A stretch of 64,000 bases of DNA from Hyphomonadaceae bacterium UKL13-1 (GTDB lineage Bacteria; Pseudomonadota; Alphaproteobacteria; Caulobacterales; Aquidulcibacteraceae): assembly GCA_001602435.1 (NCBI GenBank), contig CP012156.1, positions 702,001 through 766,000 of the forward strand, in the 5' to 3' direction. The notes beneath the pieces are model-generated. The model saw only the letters and a program-made list of their open reading frames with translations, made no database searches and was not told the origin of the DNA. Positions within the stretch are counted from its first letter, which is position 1; every line of letters begins with the position of its first letter. Shown here one piece after another: positions 52,327 to 60,292 of this stretch. The position numbers and the translations under genes were made by a program.

Positions 52327-53541
52327 CTAGATTTTGGAGAACATTAAAGTTGCATTGGTGCCACCAAAGCCAAAGGAATTGGACATGGCGGTCTCAATCT
52401 CAACCTCTTTGCGCGCCCGCAGGATCGGCAAATCGGCAAAGTCTGGGTCGATCTCATCAATATGGGCGCTTTCGCAGGCAAAGCCAGCTTGCATCATCAA
52501 CAGGCTGTAGATGGCCTCTTGTGCCCCTGCCGCCCCTAGAGAATGCCCTGTCAGCGACTTGGTTGAGGAGATGAGGGGGATGTGGCCCGCAAAGACTTCG
52601 CGGATCGCGCCGACTTCTTTGGCGTCTCCCACAGGTGTCGCGGTGCCATGCGGGTTCAGATAGTCGACCTTGCGGCCACCCGACATCTCTAAAGCTTGGC
52701 GCATACAGCGCACCGCGCCCTCGCCCGATGGGGCAACCATGTCATGACCGTCAGAGGTCGCGCCATAGCCTGTCAGCTCGGCATAGATTTTGGCACCACG
52801 TGCTTTGGCGCGGTCATAATCTTCCAAGACCAACATGCCGGCCCCGCCAGCAATCACAAAGCCATCGCGATTCTTATCATAGGCGCGCGAGGCCCGTGAC
52901 GGGGTGTCATTATAGCCAGAAGACATAGCACCCATGGCGTCAAACAAGATCGACAAGGTCCAGTCGAGGTCTTCGCTGCCGCCGGCAAACATCACATCCT
53001 GTTTGCCCCAAGCGATGCTTTCATAGGCATTGCCGATGCAGTGCGCGCTGGTGGCACAAGCCGAGCTGATCGAATAATTGACGCCCTTAATCTTGAACCA
53101 GGTCGCCAAGGCTGCCGACACGCCCGAGCACATGGCTTTGGGCACGGCAAAGGGGCCAACGCGCTTGGGCGAGCCCGTCTCGCGGGTTTTGTCCGCGGCA
53201 CCGACGATGGCTTTGGTGGAAGGACCGCCAGAGCCTGCGATGATGCCCGTGCGCTCATGGCTGACTTCGTGTGGCTCTAGGCCCGAATCGGCAATGGCTT
53301 GTTCCATCGCGATATGGCCCCAGCCCATGCCTTCGGACAAAAAGCGCGCCGCGCGCCGGTCGACCAACGTCTCCCAGTCGAGATTTGGGCGCGCTTGCAC
53401 CAGACATTTAAAGCCATGATCGGCATGCTCTTGGGCGAAACTAATGCCAGATTTGGCAGTTCGCAGGCTTTCGGTCACTTCTGCGGTGTCATTGCCAATC
53501 GATGACACGATGCCCATTCCTGTTACGACAACACGACGCAT
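52327..53541 (-). CDS. fabB: 3-oxoacyl-[ACP] synthase I
   Basis: A 404-residue condensing enzyme of fatty-acid synthesis. The catalytic Cys is in S-S-A-C-A-T-S-A-H near residue 162 and the two His are in N-P-H-G-T-A-T-P near 297 and [11 protein letters not shown] near 332. FabB extends the unsaturated intermediate made by FabA. It lies directly downstream of fabA on the same strand, the usual pair for anaerobic-type unsaturated fatty acid synthesis in Proteobacteria. Confidence 0.96.
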   Translation of the reverse strand: MRRVVVTGMGIVSSIGNDTAEVTESLRTAKSGISFAQEHADHGFKCLVQARPNLDWETLVDRRAARFLSEGMGWGHIAMEQAIADSGLEPHEVSHERTGIIAGSGGPSTKAIVGAADKTRETGSPKRVGPFAVPKAMCSGVSAALATWFKIKGVNYSISSACATSAHCIGNAYESIAWGKQDVMFAGGSEDLDWTLSILFDAMGAMSSGYNDTPSRASRAYDKNRDGFVIAGGAGMLVLEDYDRAKARGAKIYAELTGYGATSDGHDMVAPSGEGAVRCMRQALEMSGGRKVDYLNPHGTATPVGDAKEVGAIREVFAGHIPLISSTKSLTGHSLGAAGAQEAIYSLLMMQAGFACESAHIDEIDPDFADLPILRARKEVEIETAMSNSFGFGGTNATLMFSKI

Positions 53542-53552
53542 CGGCTTTTTCC

Positions 53553-54092
53553 TTATAGGGCGTCTGGCTGAAACAGTCCGACGCGCAAGTCTTTTGCAGT
53601 ATAGATAACTTTGCCGTCAGCGAGCACTTGGCCGTCGGCAACGCCCAGAATCAAGCGCGATTTGAACACGCGCTTAACATCGATTTCGTAGCGCACGAGT
53701 TTCACGTCATTGGTGATCTGGCCCGAGAATTTCACTTCGCCAACGCCAAGCGCACGGCCTTTTCCCGGAAGACCCGACCAGCCCAAATAGAAGCCTACCA
53801 ATTGCCACATGGCATCTAAGCCCAAGCAACCGGGCATGACGGGGTCGCCCTTGAAGTGGCAGTCAAAAAACCACAGGCCTGCATGCACATCGAGCTCGGC
53901 TTCGATCCGACCCTTATCATAGGCCCCGCCGGCTTCGGTGATGGTGGTGATTCGGTCCATCATCAGCATGTTGGGCAAAGGCAATTGCGCATTTGCCGGA
54001 CCGAATAACTTGCCTTCGCCACACGCGATCAGCTGCTCATAGCTATAGGAAGATTCACGCGCGGGGATGGTCGTATCGGTGGTCTGCGTCAA
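53553..54092 (-). CDS. fabA: 3-hydroxydecanoyl-[ACP] dehydratase/isomerase
   Basis: A 179-residue hot-dog-fold enzyme that dehydrates 3-hydroxydecanoyl-ACP and isomerises the double bond. The catalytic His is in [13 protein letters not shown] near residue 78 and the Asp in G-L-D-A-M-W-Q near 92. The start is TTG at 54092 with AGGA about 10 bases upstream. No ATG occurs in frame before residue 42, inside the conserved domain, so the TTG is well supported. It is 11 bases from fabB. Confidence 0.95.
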   Translation of the reverse strand: MTQTTDTTIPARESSYSYEQLIACGEGKLFGPANAQLPLPNMLMMDRITTITEAGGAYDKGRIEAELDVHAGLWFFDCHFKGDPVMPGCLGLDAMWQLVGFYLGWSGLPGKGRALGVGEVKFSGQITNDVKLVRYEIDVKRVFKSRLILGVADGQVLADGKVIYTAKDLRVGLFQPDAL

Positions 54093-54169
54093 AGGGATGC
54101 CGTCCTGTTACAAAATGTTTCACAAGGGCGTTAGCATGGCGCAAGGCCATTCGCCAAGCACGCTATCCG

Positions 54170-54706
54170 CTAGGGGTGACGCGAATTGTCAGCGCCCCAA
54201 AGCTCGGACGCGGCAACCCAACCCTTGAACCGACCAGCCTTCACTTGGCGCCAACCGGGCCGTTCCTCTGTGATTTCAACGATTACGCCGTCAGAAATAT
54301 AGGCCACGACACGCTTGTCGCTGCTGGCGTCTGCGCGCATGGCCACGCGCATGTCCCGGGCAGGGCGCGCGATACCGGTCCGCCGTCCGTCCAGCATGCG
54401 CTTATGCACCCAGCTGACTGCCCCATCTGGGTCCTCAATGCGGCGCCAATCGTCGGTCTCGGCAACCACACGAACGGGCAGGCCCTTGCGCTTATAGACC
54501 CAGCGGACGGGATAATCCTTGTCGGGGCCAGCGCGACCATTGATGTTGGAAAATTTCAAGGAAACAAAGCGCGGGACAGGTTGCCCTGACGGTGTTTCCC
54601 CTGCCAAGCGGTTAAAAGGGGGAAAGCCACCGGCATACGCATAGCCGGCGCACAGGCTGGTGGTTGCCAAAGCAAGGCTGGCAAGGATGGCTTTTACTTT
54701 ACCCAT
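54170..54706 (-). CDS. Exported bacterial SH3-domain protein
   Basis: A 178-residue protein with a signal peptide ending A-Y-A near residue 25 and two SH3b-like modules. The first has N-I-N-G-R-A-G-P-D and V-Y-K-R-K-G-L-P-V-R-V near 55-80, the second A-M-R-A-D-A-S-S-D and W-R-Q-V-K-A-G-R-F-K-G-W. Such modules bind cell-wall peptides or act as spacers in the periplasm. It runs toward fabA on the same strand but is not obviously coupled to it. Confidence 0.85.
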   Translation of the reverse strand: MGKVKAILASLALATTSLCAGYAYAGGFPPFNRLAGETPSGQPVPRFVSLKFSNINGRAGPDKDYPVRWVYKRKGLPVRVVAETDDWRRIEDPDGAVSWVHKRMLDGRRTGIARPARDMRVAMRADASSDKRVVAYISDGVIVEITEERPGWRQVKAGRFKGWVAASELWGADNSRHP

Positions 54707-54891
54707 CGTGCGCAACGAGTTCCCAAACAACGACTTTATCGCGTTCCCTGACAAAGCCTACCCGCCTTTCATCTGGCCGATGAAGGTGAACAGCGTCTTA
54801 ATTTAGGGGGTAAAATTGTCGGTAAGCACGAGATTTCAGCGATCACTGCGATGTCGCTTGGCGTCTGCCCTTTGCCTTGCTACACAGGGCT

Positions 54892-55878
54892 ATGCCCCAG
54901 TCAAAACTCAAAGTCATCGTCACCCGCAAATTGCCAGAACCAGTGGAAACACGGATGGCAGAATTGTTCGATACCGAATTGAACGCGACCGACACGCCCA
55001 TGACCTATGAACAATTGGTCGATGCGGTTAGCCGTGCCGATGTGTTGGTGCCGACTGTGACCGATAAGATCGACAGTAAAGTATTGTCGCGCGCGGGCGA
55101 ACGTTTGCGCCTGATCGCGCAATTCGGGGCTGGCGTGGATAATATGGATGTGGCGACCGCGATTCAGCGCGGCATCACCGTGACCAATACGCCGGGCGTT
55201 TTGACCGAAGATACTGCCGACATCACCATGGCCCTGATCCTCGCCGTGCCGCGCCGCCTAATGGAAGGGGTGCGCGTGGTTGAGGCTGATGGCTTTGAAG
55301 GTTGGTCGCCCACATGGATGCTGGGCCGCCGGGTTGCCGGTAAGCGTTTAGGCATTGTTGGCATGGGCCGGATTGGCCAAGCCGTTGCCCGCCGTGCCAA
55401 GGCCTTTGGCCTACAAATCCATTATCACAACCGCCGCCGGGTCTCGGCTGCGATTGAGCAAGAGTTGGAGGCGACCTATTGGGAAAGCCTCGACCAAATG
55501 TTGTCGCGGATGGACATTATTTCGGTCAATTGCCCCCATACGCCTGCGACCTATCACCTGTTATCGGCCCGCCGCCTACAATTGATGAAGCCCAGCGCTT
55601 ATTTGGTGAATACCGCGCGCGGCGAAGTGATTGACGAAGCCGCCCTTGCCCGCATGCTCGACAAGGGTCTGTTGGCTGGCGCGGGCCTAGACGTGTTTGA
55701 GCACGAGCCTGCGATCAATCCCAAGCTCAAGAAGCTGCCAAACGTCATGCTCTTGCCGCACATGGGCTCTGCCACCATGGAAAGCCGCACTGAAATGGGC
55801 GAGAAAGTCATCATCAATATCAAGACCTTCGCCGACGGTCATAAGCCACCCGATCGCGTTATTCCGGCGATGTTGTAG
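54892..55878 (+). CDS. D-2-hydroxyacid dehydrogenase (glyoxylate reductase type)
   Basis: A 328-residue NAD(P)-dependent dehydrogenase. The nucleotide motif is G-M-G-R-I-G near residue 156. Catalytic residues are Arg in N-T-A-R-G-E near 240, Glu in V-F-E-H-E-P near 270 and His in L-P-H-M-G-S-A near 288. Relatives reduce glyoxylate or hydroxypyruvate. The ATG at 54892 is preferred over 54877 because the family begins close to K-V-I-V-T-R-K. It stands alone on the + strand. Confidence 0.9.
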   Translation: MPQSKLKVIVTRKLPEPVETRMAELFDTELNATDTPMTYEQLVDAVSRADVLVPTVTDKIDSKVLSRAGERLRLIAQFGAGVDNMDVATAIQRGITVTNTPGVLTEDTADITMALILAVPRRLMEGVRVVEADGFEGWSPTWMLGRRVAGKRLGIVGMGRIGQAVARRAKAFGLQIHYHNRRRVSAAIEQELEATYWESLDQMLSRMDIISVNCPHTPATYHLLSARRLQLMKPSAYLVNTARGEVIDEAALARMLDKGLLAGAGLDVFEHEPAINPKLKKLPNVMLLPHMGSATMESRTEMGEKVIINIKTFADGHKPPDRVIPAML

Positions 55879-56349
55879 GGGGGGGCTGGCCAACGCCCCT
55901 GGTGCCTGACGAGGCTAGAGCCTCTCCATCTGGACTCATTTGGGTGGGCCGCAAGGATCACCAAAACGCGTCCAAGCGCAGTAAATTTGGCCCCTCCAAG
56001 ATTCACGCGACGTCGACTTTTGGCCGAAAGGAGATGGTCTGGTTTGGGCGTGTGGAGGGGCGAAAGCGGACGTTCATCAAGCCGCAGGACTCTCAAAAGG
56101 TTCATTTGGCAACTAACGGCAGAGGTCAGTCTGTGGGCCTGAAAACATAAAGCTTGCAGCGGCTCCATCCCTTGCTTCGCTTAAATCAGAGCTACCTGAC
56201 AAATCGCACGTCCAAAGCTGAAGCGCCCATATTCGAACATGACCTTTGCAAAGGAATGGCCCGAGGAAAAGTCGCTCTGCGTAAACAGGAAGACCAAGAA
56301 CTTTCACTGCTGTCGAGGTGGTCGACAGCCGCAAGAACATACCCGGCAT
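55879..56349. other. Gap with dispersed repeat, no gene
   Basis: Frames here are short and lack protein character. The stretch includes copy 2 of the dispersed intergenic repeat at about 56012-56075. The remainder shows nothing recognisable. Confidence 0.55.
56012..56075 (+). repeat. Dispersed intergenic repeat, copy 2
   Basis: CGACTTTTGGCCGAAAGG, GATGGTCTGGTTTGGG and GCGAAAGCGGACGTTCA follow each other as in the copy at 37408-37480 on the other strand. The order and spacing of the three blocks agree. Confidence 0.7.
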
Positions 56350-56976
56350 TTAAGGCACCCTAGACCCCGGTCCGTAAACGATTTGGCCTTCTGGCACGGT
56401 CGCGGGATTAATCCTTTCAACAATCTTTGGCCGAAGCCCTTCATTCTCATAAACAATGCGGCCAGGCACTAAACGTGAAACCACTAGACCTAAGTTATCG
56501 CACGTTTCAGCTGCCTCAACATTTAGCATAACAGATCCCTGCTGTGGCCATGCAGAACCAGTGACAAAGGCCAGCCGAAGGCCTGACTCATTCAGGATGT
56601 TTCCGTATGTTTCCTGATCCTCCATCTTATGTCCACGTGTAAGTTCAATTTGGAACTGACACATCTGTTTCTGGTCCCCGGTCCCAGCTTTGGCTGCAGT
56701 AATTTGACGCTCATAGTAAGCACGCGCCTCCAGAACCGGGATCACCTTGCCGTTGCAGGCGGTGGCTGCTTTCCGAGCCAGCTTTAAATGCCCAGTTCCT
56801 TTTTCGTCTCGGATCAAGGCCAACTTGCCTTCCATAATTTGATCCCAAAACGATTGGTCTTTCGTTTGCCACACCTGCTCTATCGGCTGTGGGTGCTCTT
56901 CGACGCAAAATGACTGCTCACAGGCCGAAAGTGTTGGTAGCATTAAAGCTAAACCACTGAAGAGAAATCTTCGCAT
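56350..56976 (-). CDS. Putative lipoprotein of unknown function
   Basis: A 208-residue protein with a lipoprotein signal (lipobox L-S-A-C, Cys near residue 19) after M-R-R-F-L-F-S-G-L-A-L-M-L-P-T. The mature part is about 190 residues of mixed charge with several further Cys, and I recognise no family. GAGGA precedes the ATG at 56976. It stands beside another lipoprotein-like gene and between repeats, so it may be a recently acquired or fast-evolving gene. Confidence 0.65.
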   Translation of the reverse strand: MRRFLFSGLALMLPTLSACEQSFCVEEHPQPIEQVWQTKDQSFWDQIMEGKLALIRDEKGTGHLKLARKAATACNGKVIPVLEARAYYERQITAAKAGTGDQKQMCQFQIELTRGHKMEDQETYGNILNESGLRLAFVTGSAWPQQGSVMLNVEAAETCDNLGLVVSRLVPGRIVYENEGLRPKIVERINPATVPEGQIVYGPGSRVP

Positions 56977-57434
56977 CAAATCCTCGCAGCTAAATGAGTA
57001 CTTGCCGAATAGCGCCGCGCTCATCGGGTCGCATTCCAACTTCGGCAGGCTCAAAGGTCAAGCAAATCCTGAGATCGCTAATGTTGGGCCGCAGCCAAGA
57101 CACTTGGAACGGCTTTAGGCCGCACTCAGCATGACTTGAAGCTTAAGGACAATTCTTATTGCCTAAGGTGGCCCCCTAAACGTCCGCTTCCAAGCAACCG
57201 CCAGCCGACTCCAAATGGCAACCCTTGGCGCATTTGAGACTGTCCGTGTTTCGGCTGAACTTGGCCGAAAGCGGTTGGTCTGTTTTGGGGGGAGTGGGGG
57301 CGGAAGCGGAAGTTCGGACTTTCCAACAATCCCGACAAGATTGGCAGTAGTTTGGCGGCGAGCTTAATTCATGCCTCGAATATAGACATCCATCGATAAA
57401 AGCGCTGCTACAACATCGGCATCTGTGATGGGCA
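56977..57434. other. Gap with dispersed repeat, no gene
   Basis: Copy 3 of the dispersed repeat occupies about 57236-57320. Small frames on the minus strand run through it but resemble translated repeat, not protein. The remainder shows nothing recognisable. Confidence 0.5.
57236..57320 (+). repeat. Dispersed intergenic repeat, copy 3
   Basis: CTTGGCCGAAAGCGGTTGG, TCTGTTTTGGGG and GCGGAAGCGGAAGTTC repeat the three blocks of copies 1 and 2 with several changes. Confidence 0.55.
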
Positions 57435-58163
57435 TTACCAATCTCCCCATTTAAAATTTGCACTTTGCAATAGATTTTCAACTTGGCTGCGGTCGCCCAT
57501 GTTGCCGTTGCCAAAACGCTTGTACCTTGCGTCTTCATCGTGTAGCCAAGGCAAGATCTTAATGAGACGCCGTTTTGTTATTGGCTTAAAGACACGCTCA
57601 ACTTTAATTTCTTTAATTACAGTGTCTTCGCCGTAGAATGACTTCAATTCGTTGTCATCAAGCACGTTGGCTGACAAATGGTTAGAAGGATCACTAAGCC
57701 GCACAAAAAGCGGGTAGTATTGCCGCTCGAGTATCCATGAACGCCGCCAAAATGGCGCGCCCTTATTGCCACCGTTTCTGATGGCAAATGGGTATAGGCC
57801 GGGGTCACAACATTCTTTGGCCCACGACATGGTGGCGATTAAATAGCCTTTAGTGCCGATCAAAATCGGGATCGCCTCTCCCTCAAGTTGGCATCCTCCC
57901 GTGCTGATATTTGGCGCAATGGGGTTAGGGCCATAACACCTCGTTTCCTGAACTCCAGAACCGGTATAGAGTTTCCTACCTGACTGGACGGTTACAGTGA
58001 CCTCTAGCCGATTGACGTATTTCTTGGCGCAGCCACCAGAGCCAAACAGAGCAACGAAGCAACAGGCGAAAAACAGAGCACGTGCAACTCGTGCTGCCCA
58101 CCAAAACGCTCCAGCTTCATGTATCAAACGATTTTGGTTCGCTCGGGCAATCACGTTCAGCAA
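57435..58163 (-). CDS. Putative lipoprotein, DUF3304-like
   Basis: A 242-residue protein. A hydrophobic segment about 29-42 ends in the lipobox-like F-G-S-G-G-C (Cys near residue 45). The mature part contains C-C-D-P-G-L-Y-P near 120 and A-T-M-S-W-A-K-E, and ends K-W-G-D-W. The style recalls small secreted proteins that sit next to type VI effectors (DUF3304), but this is only a resemblance and no such system is present. The N-terminal start is uncertain, as the signal begins late. Confidence 0.5.
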   Translation of the reverse strand: MLNVIARANQNRLIHEAGAFWWAARVARALFFACCFVALFGSGGCAKKYVNRLEVTVTVQSGRKLYTGSGVQETRCYGPNPIAPNISTGGCQLEGEAIPILIGTKGYLIATMSWAKECCDPGLYPFAIRNGGNKGAPFWRRSWILERQYYPLFVRLSDPSNHLSANVLDDNELKSFYGEDTVIKEIKVERVFKPITKRRLIKILPWLHDEDARYKRFGNGNMGDRSQVENLLQSANFKWGDW

Positions 58164-58399
58164 ACTCTCTCAAAAGCGTGGCCAATGGGAAACGGCGTCA
58201 AATCAACAATTCACGTAAGCTCAAAAAATCACAACCTAAAAGATCGGTCAATGACAGCCAGTCTTCGATTGTTTGGACCAATAGAAAATCTGATCTCCGT
58301 ATTTGAAGGATCAATAATTGGTTTGAAACGGCACCAATGGCCGACTTCCGGAATGTCCGCTTTCGGGCTTTAGAGAATTGCGCGTTATTGACCACCCTT

Positions 58400-58403
58400 G
58401 GCG
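58400..58403. repeat. Target-site duplication, left copy
   Basis: GGCG directly before the left inverted repeat; the same four bases follow the right inverted repeat at 59990-59993. Confidence 0.7.
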
Positions 58404-59989
58404 GATATTGTTGAAAAACTCGAAGTTTAGACGAGATTGGGTGCTTGGGCAGCGCAGTTGGTTTGCGATTGCTGATCGATTTTCGCTTAAAGGTCGGTGG
58501 AGTACCTCTTTTGAGGTAGATTAGGCGGCAAAGGCTGATCGTTTATGTGGATTTGGTCGCAGTTTGGCTAGTTTTCGCAGGTTTTGGGCTGTAGCTGCGA
58601 GTAGGAACTCGTCTCTGGCTCCGTTTGGGCCTCGTAATCTTAGCCTGCCCATTTTGAGAATACGCTTTAGGTGAGCAAAGAGCATCTCGACTTTCTTGCG
58701 GCGATCACGTGATCTGGCATAGGCAGGCGTGGTTGCGATGAGGCGGGCGATATCGCGGGAGTCTTCGTTGAGGTCGCGGGGGATTTTTCGAACTTTGGCT
58801 TTGGGACAGCATTGTTCTTTGAGCGGGCAGACACGGCAGTCCTTTGTGCTCGCTCGATATAGTCTTTGGCCGGCTTTGGTGATGCCAGATCGTGGCGTTT
58901 GGTAAGTGCGATGGAACTGCACCAACTCTTTGCCAGCGGGACAGGTATAGCGGTCTCTTTCGGCCTCCCAAGTAAAGTCAGATCGCGAGAATGTTCCGTC
59001 TGTTCGTATGGACTGGTCAAAGACAGGAATATGAGGTGCGATATCTCGCTCTTTCACCAACCAAGCTAGGTTATGGGCTGAGCCATAAGCGCTATCGGCT
59101 GCCAGATAACTGGGCTTTAGGCCAAATCGAGCTTCGGTACGATCAATCATCGTGCGCGATGCGCCAACTTCAGCCTGGCGAATTGCGCGTGTAGCTTCAA
59201 CATCAACAATGACGCCATGATCGGTATCGATCAAATAGTTGGTCGCATAAGCAAAGAAGGCATGACCTTTATGGGCACCGGTCCATTGTGCAGCAGGATC
59301 GGACTTTGCAACAAACTTTGGTGGAACCGGTGAGGCTGCGCCAAAGGCCTCGTGATCAAGGACAGCCAGATACTCTTGGACCGCGCGTCCCGCCATCTCT
59401 AGGTCTTGCCCAGATCGCCATTGTTCACCCGACACGGAGCGCTGCTTGTTCGCGTCGGCCGCGATTAGACTGGCGTCAACCGCAAAGCCTTCACCGCCAA
59501 CAAGTCCTTCTGACAGACAACGTGCAACCACCGTCTCAAAGAGGTGGCGCAAGACATCACTCTCGCGGAACCGACCATGGCGGTTCTTGGAGAAACTCGA
59601 GTGATCGGGAACTTTGCCGTCTAGGCCAAGCTTGCAGAACAAGCGATAGGCAAGGTTAAGGTGGACCTCCTCGCACAATCTACGTTCTGACCTGATGCCC
59701 ATCGCATATCCAACGATCAGCATCCGCATCATTAAATCAGGATCAATCGATGGCCGCCCCGTCTTGCTATAAAAGGGCTTCAGGGCCGAACGAACGCACT
59801 CAAGGTCTAAATGAGCATCAATGCGCCGCAGAATATGGTCAGCTGGAACATGATCCTCAATCTGAAAGTCATAAAACAACTGGGCCGATACTTCTTGATG
59901 TCCCATCATCACCAGATCCCCCGCAAATCAATGAAACCAGTGAATCATGACCCGCAAACCCTGACAACGACGAGTTTTTCAACAATATC
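58404..59989. mobile_element. IS1182-family insertion sequence, complete
   Basis: The element is 1586 bp. It is bounded by perfect 19-bp inverted repeats (GATATTGTTGAAAAACTCG at 58404-58422, its complement at 59971-59989), contains one full transposase gene and is flanked by GGCG on both sides. The match of repeats, intact gene and duplication points to a fairly recent insertion. The bases next to it resemble the dispersed intergenic repeat, so it seems to have entered non-coding DNA. Confidence 0.92.
58521..59912 (-). CDS. IS1182-family transposase
   Basis: A 463-residue transposase. An N-terminal DUF772-type domain (F-Y-S-K-T-G-R-P-S-I-D-P near residue 50) is followed by the DDE catalytic core with D-A-S-L-I-A-A-D near 148, A-D-S-A-Y-G near 280 and the Glu in K-K-V-E-M-L-F-A-H-L-K near 420. 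Several cysteines near 360 (C-R-V-C-P-L-K-E-Q-C-C) are typical of the family. No frameshift is seen, so it is probably active. Confidence 0.95.
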   Translation of the reverse strand: MMMGHQEVSAQLFYDFQIEDHVPADHILRRIDAHLDLECVRSALKPFYSKTGRPSIDPDLMMRMLIVGYAMGIRSERRLCEEVHLNLAYRLFCKLGLDGKVPDHSSFSKNRHGRFRESDVLRHLFETVVARCLSEGLVGGEGFAVDASLIAADANKQRSVSGEQWRSGQDLEMAGRAVQEYLAVLDHEAFGAASPVPPKFVAKSDPAAQWTGAHKGHAFFAYATNYLIDTDHGVIVDVEATRAIRQAEVGASRTMIDRTEARFGLKPSYLAADSAYGSAHNLAWLVKERDIAPHIPVFDQSIRTDGTFSRSDFTWEAERDRYTCPAGKELVQFHRTYQTPRSGITKAGQRLYRASTKDCRVCPLKEQCCPKAKVRKIPRDLNEDSRDIARLIATTPAYARSRDRRKKVEMLFAHLKRILKMGRLRLRGPNGARDEFLLAATAQNLRKLAKLRPNPHKRSAFAA

Positions 59990-60292
59990 GGCGCAAAGCA
60001 GACCCAAAACTAAACTAAAAGGAGGGGTAGTTGTGGCATTATAAAAGCGCTTTGCGCCGCAGGGCGCGTTCCACCACGAATCGCAAATCGAAAGGATCGC
60101 GCAACACGAGTTGCGCATCTCTACGCGGGGAAAGGCGCAACTCGTGTTGCGCGATCCCTTAAGGCCGATCCTGTCTCATCCTGCGCGCCTTTGCGCTCCT
60201 GAATTGAGCACGCACCTAAAATCCACCCCCTTGCCAACTCAATTCTAGGCAATAAGCTGCCAAGCTTGAGTCACGGGTGGGTGGGAACAAAA
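59990..60292. other. Short gap with REP-like inverted repeat
   Basis: There is no gene here. The sequence after the IS duplication is followed by the long inverted repeat at 60094-60157 and then the leader of the S9 peptidase gene. Confidence 0.6.
60094..60157. repeat. Long inverted repeat made of two REP-like hairpins
   Basis: Two 23-bp arms (60094-60116 and 60135-60157) are perfect inverse copies separated by 18 bases. Each arm is itself a hairpin GCGCAAC-ACGA-GTTGCGC or its complement. The same unit with a changed but still paired stem is at 46832-46849. Confidence 0.8.
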
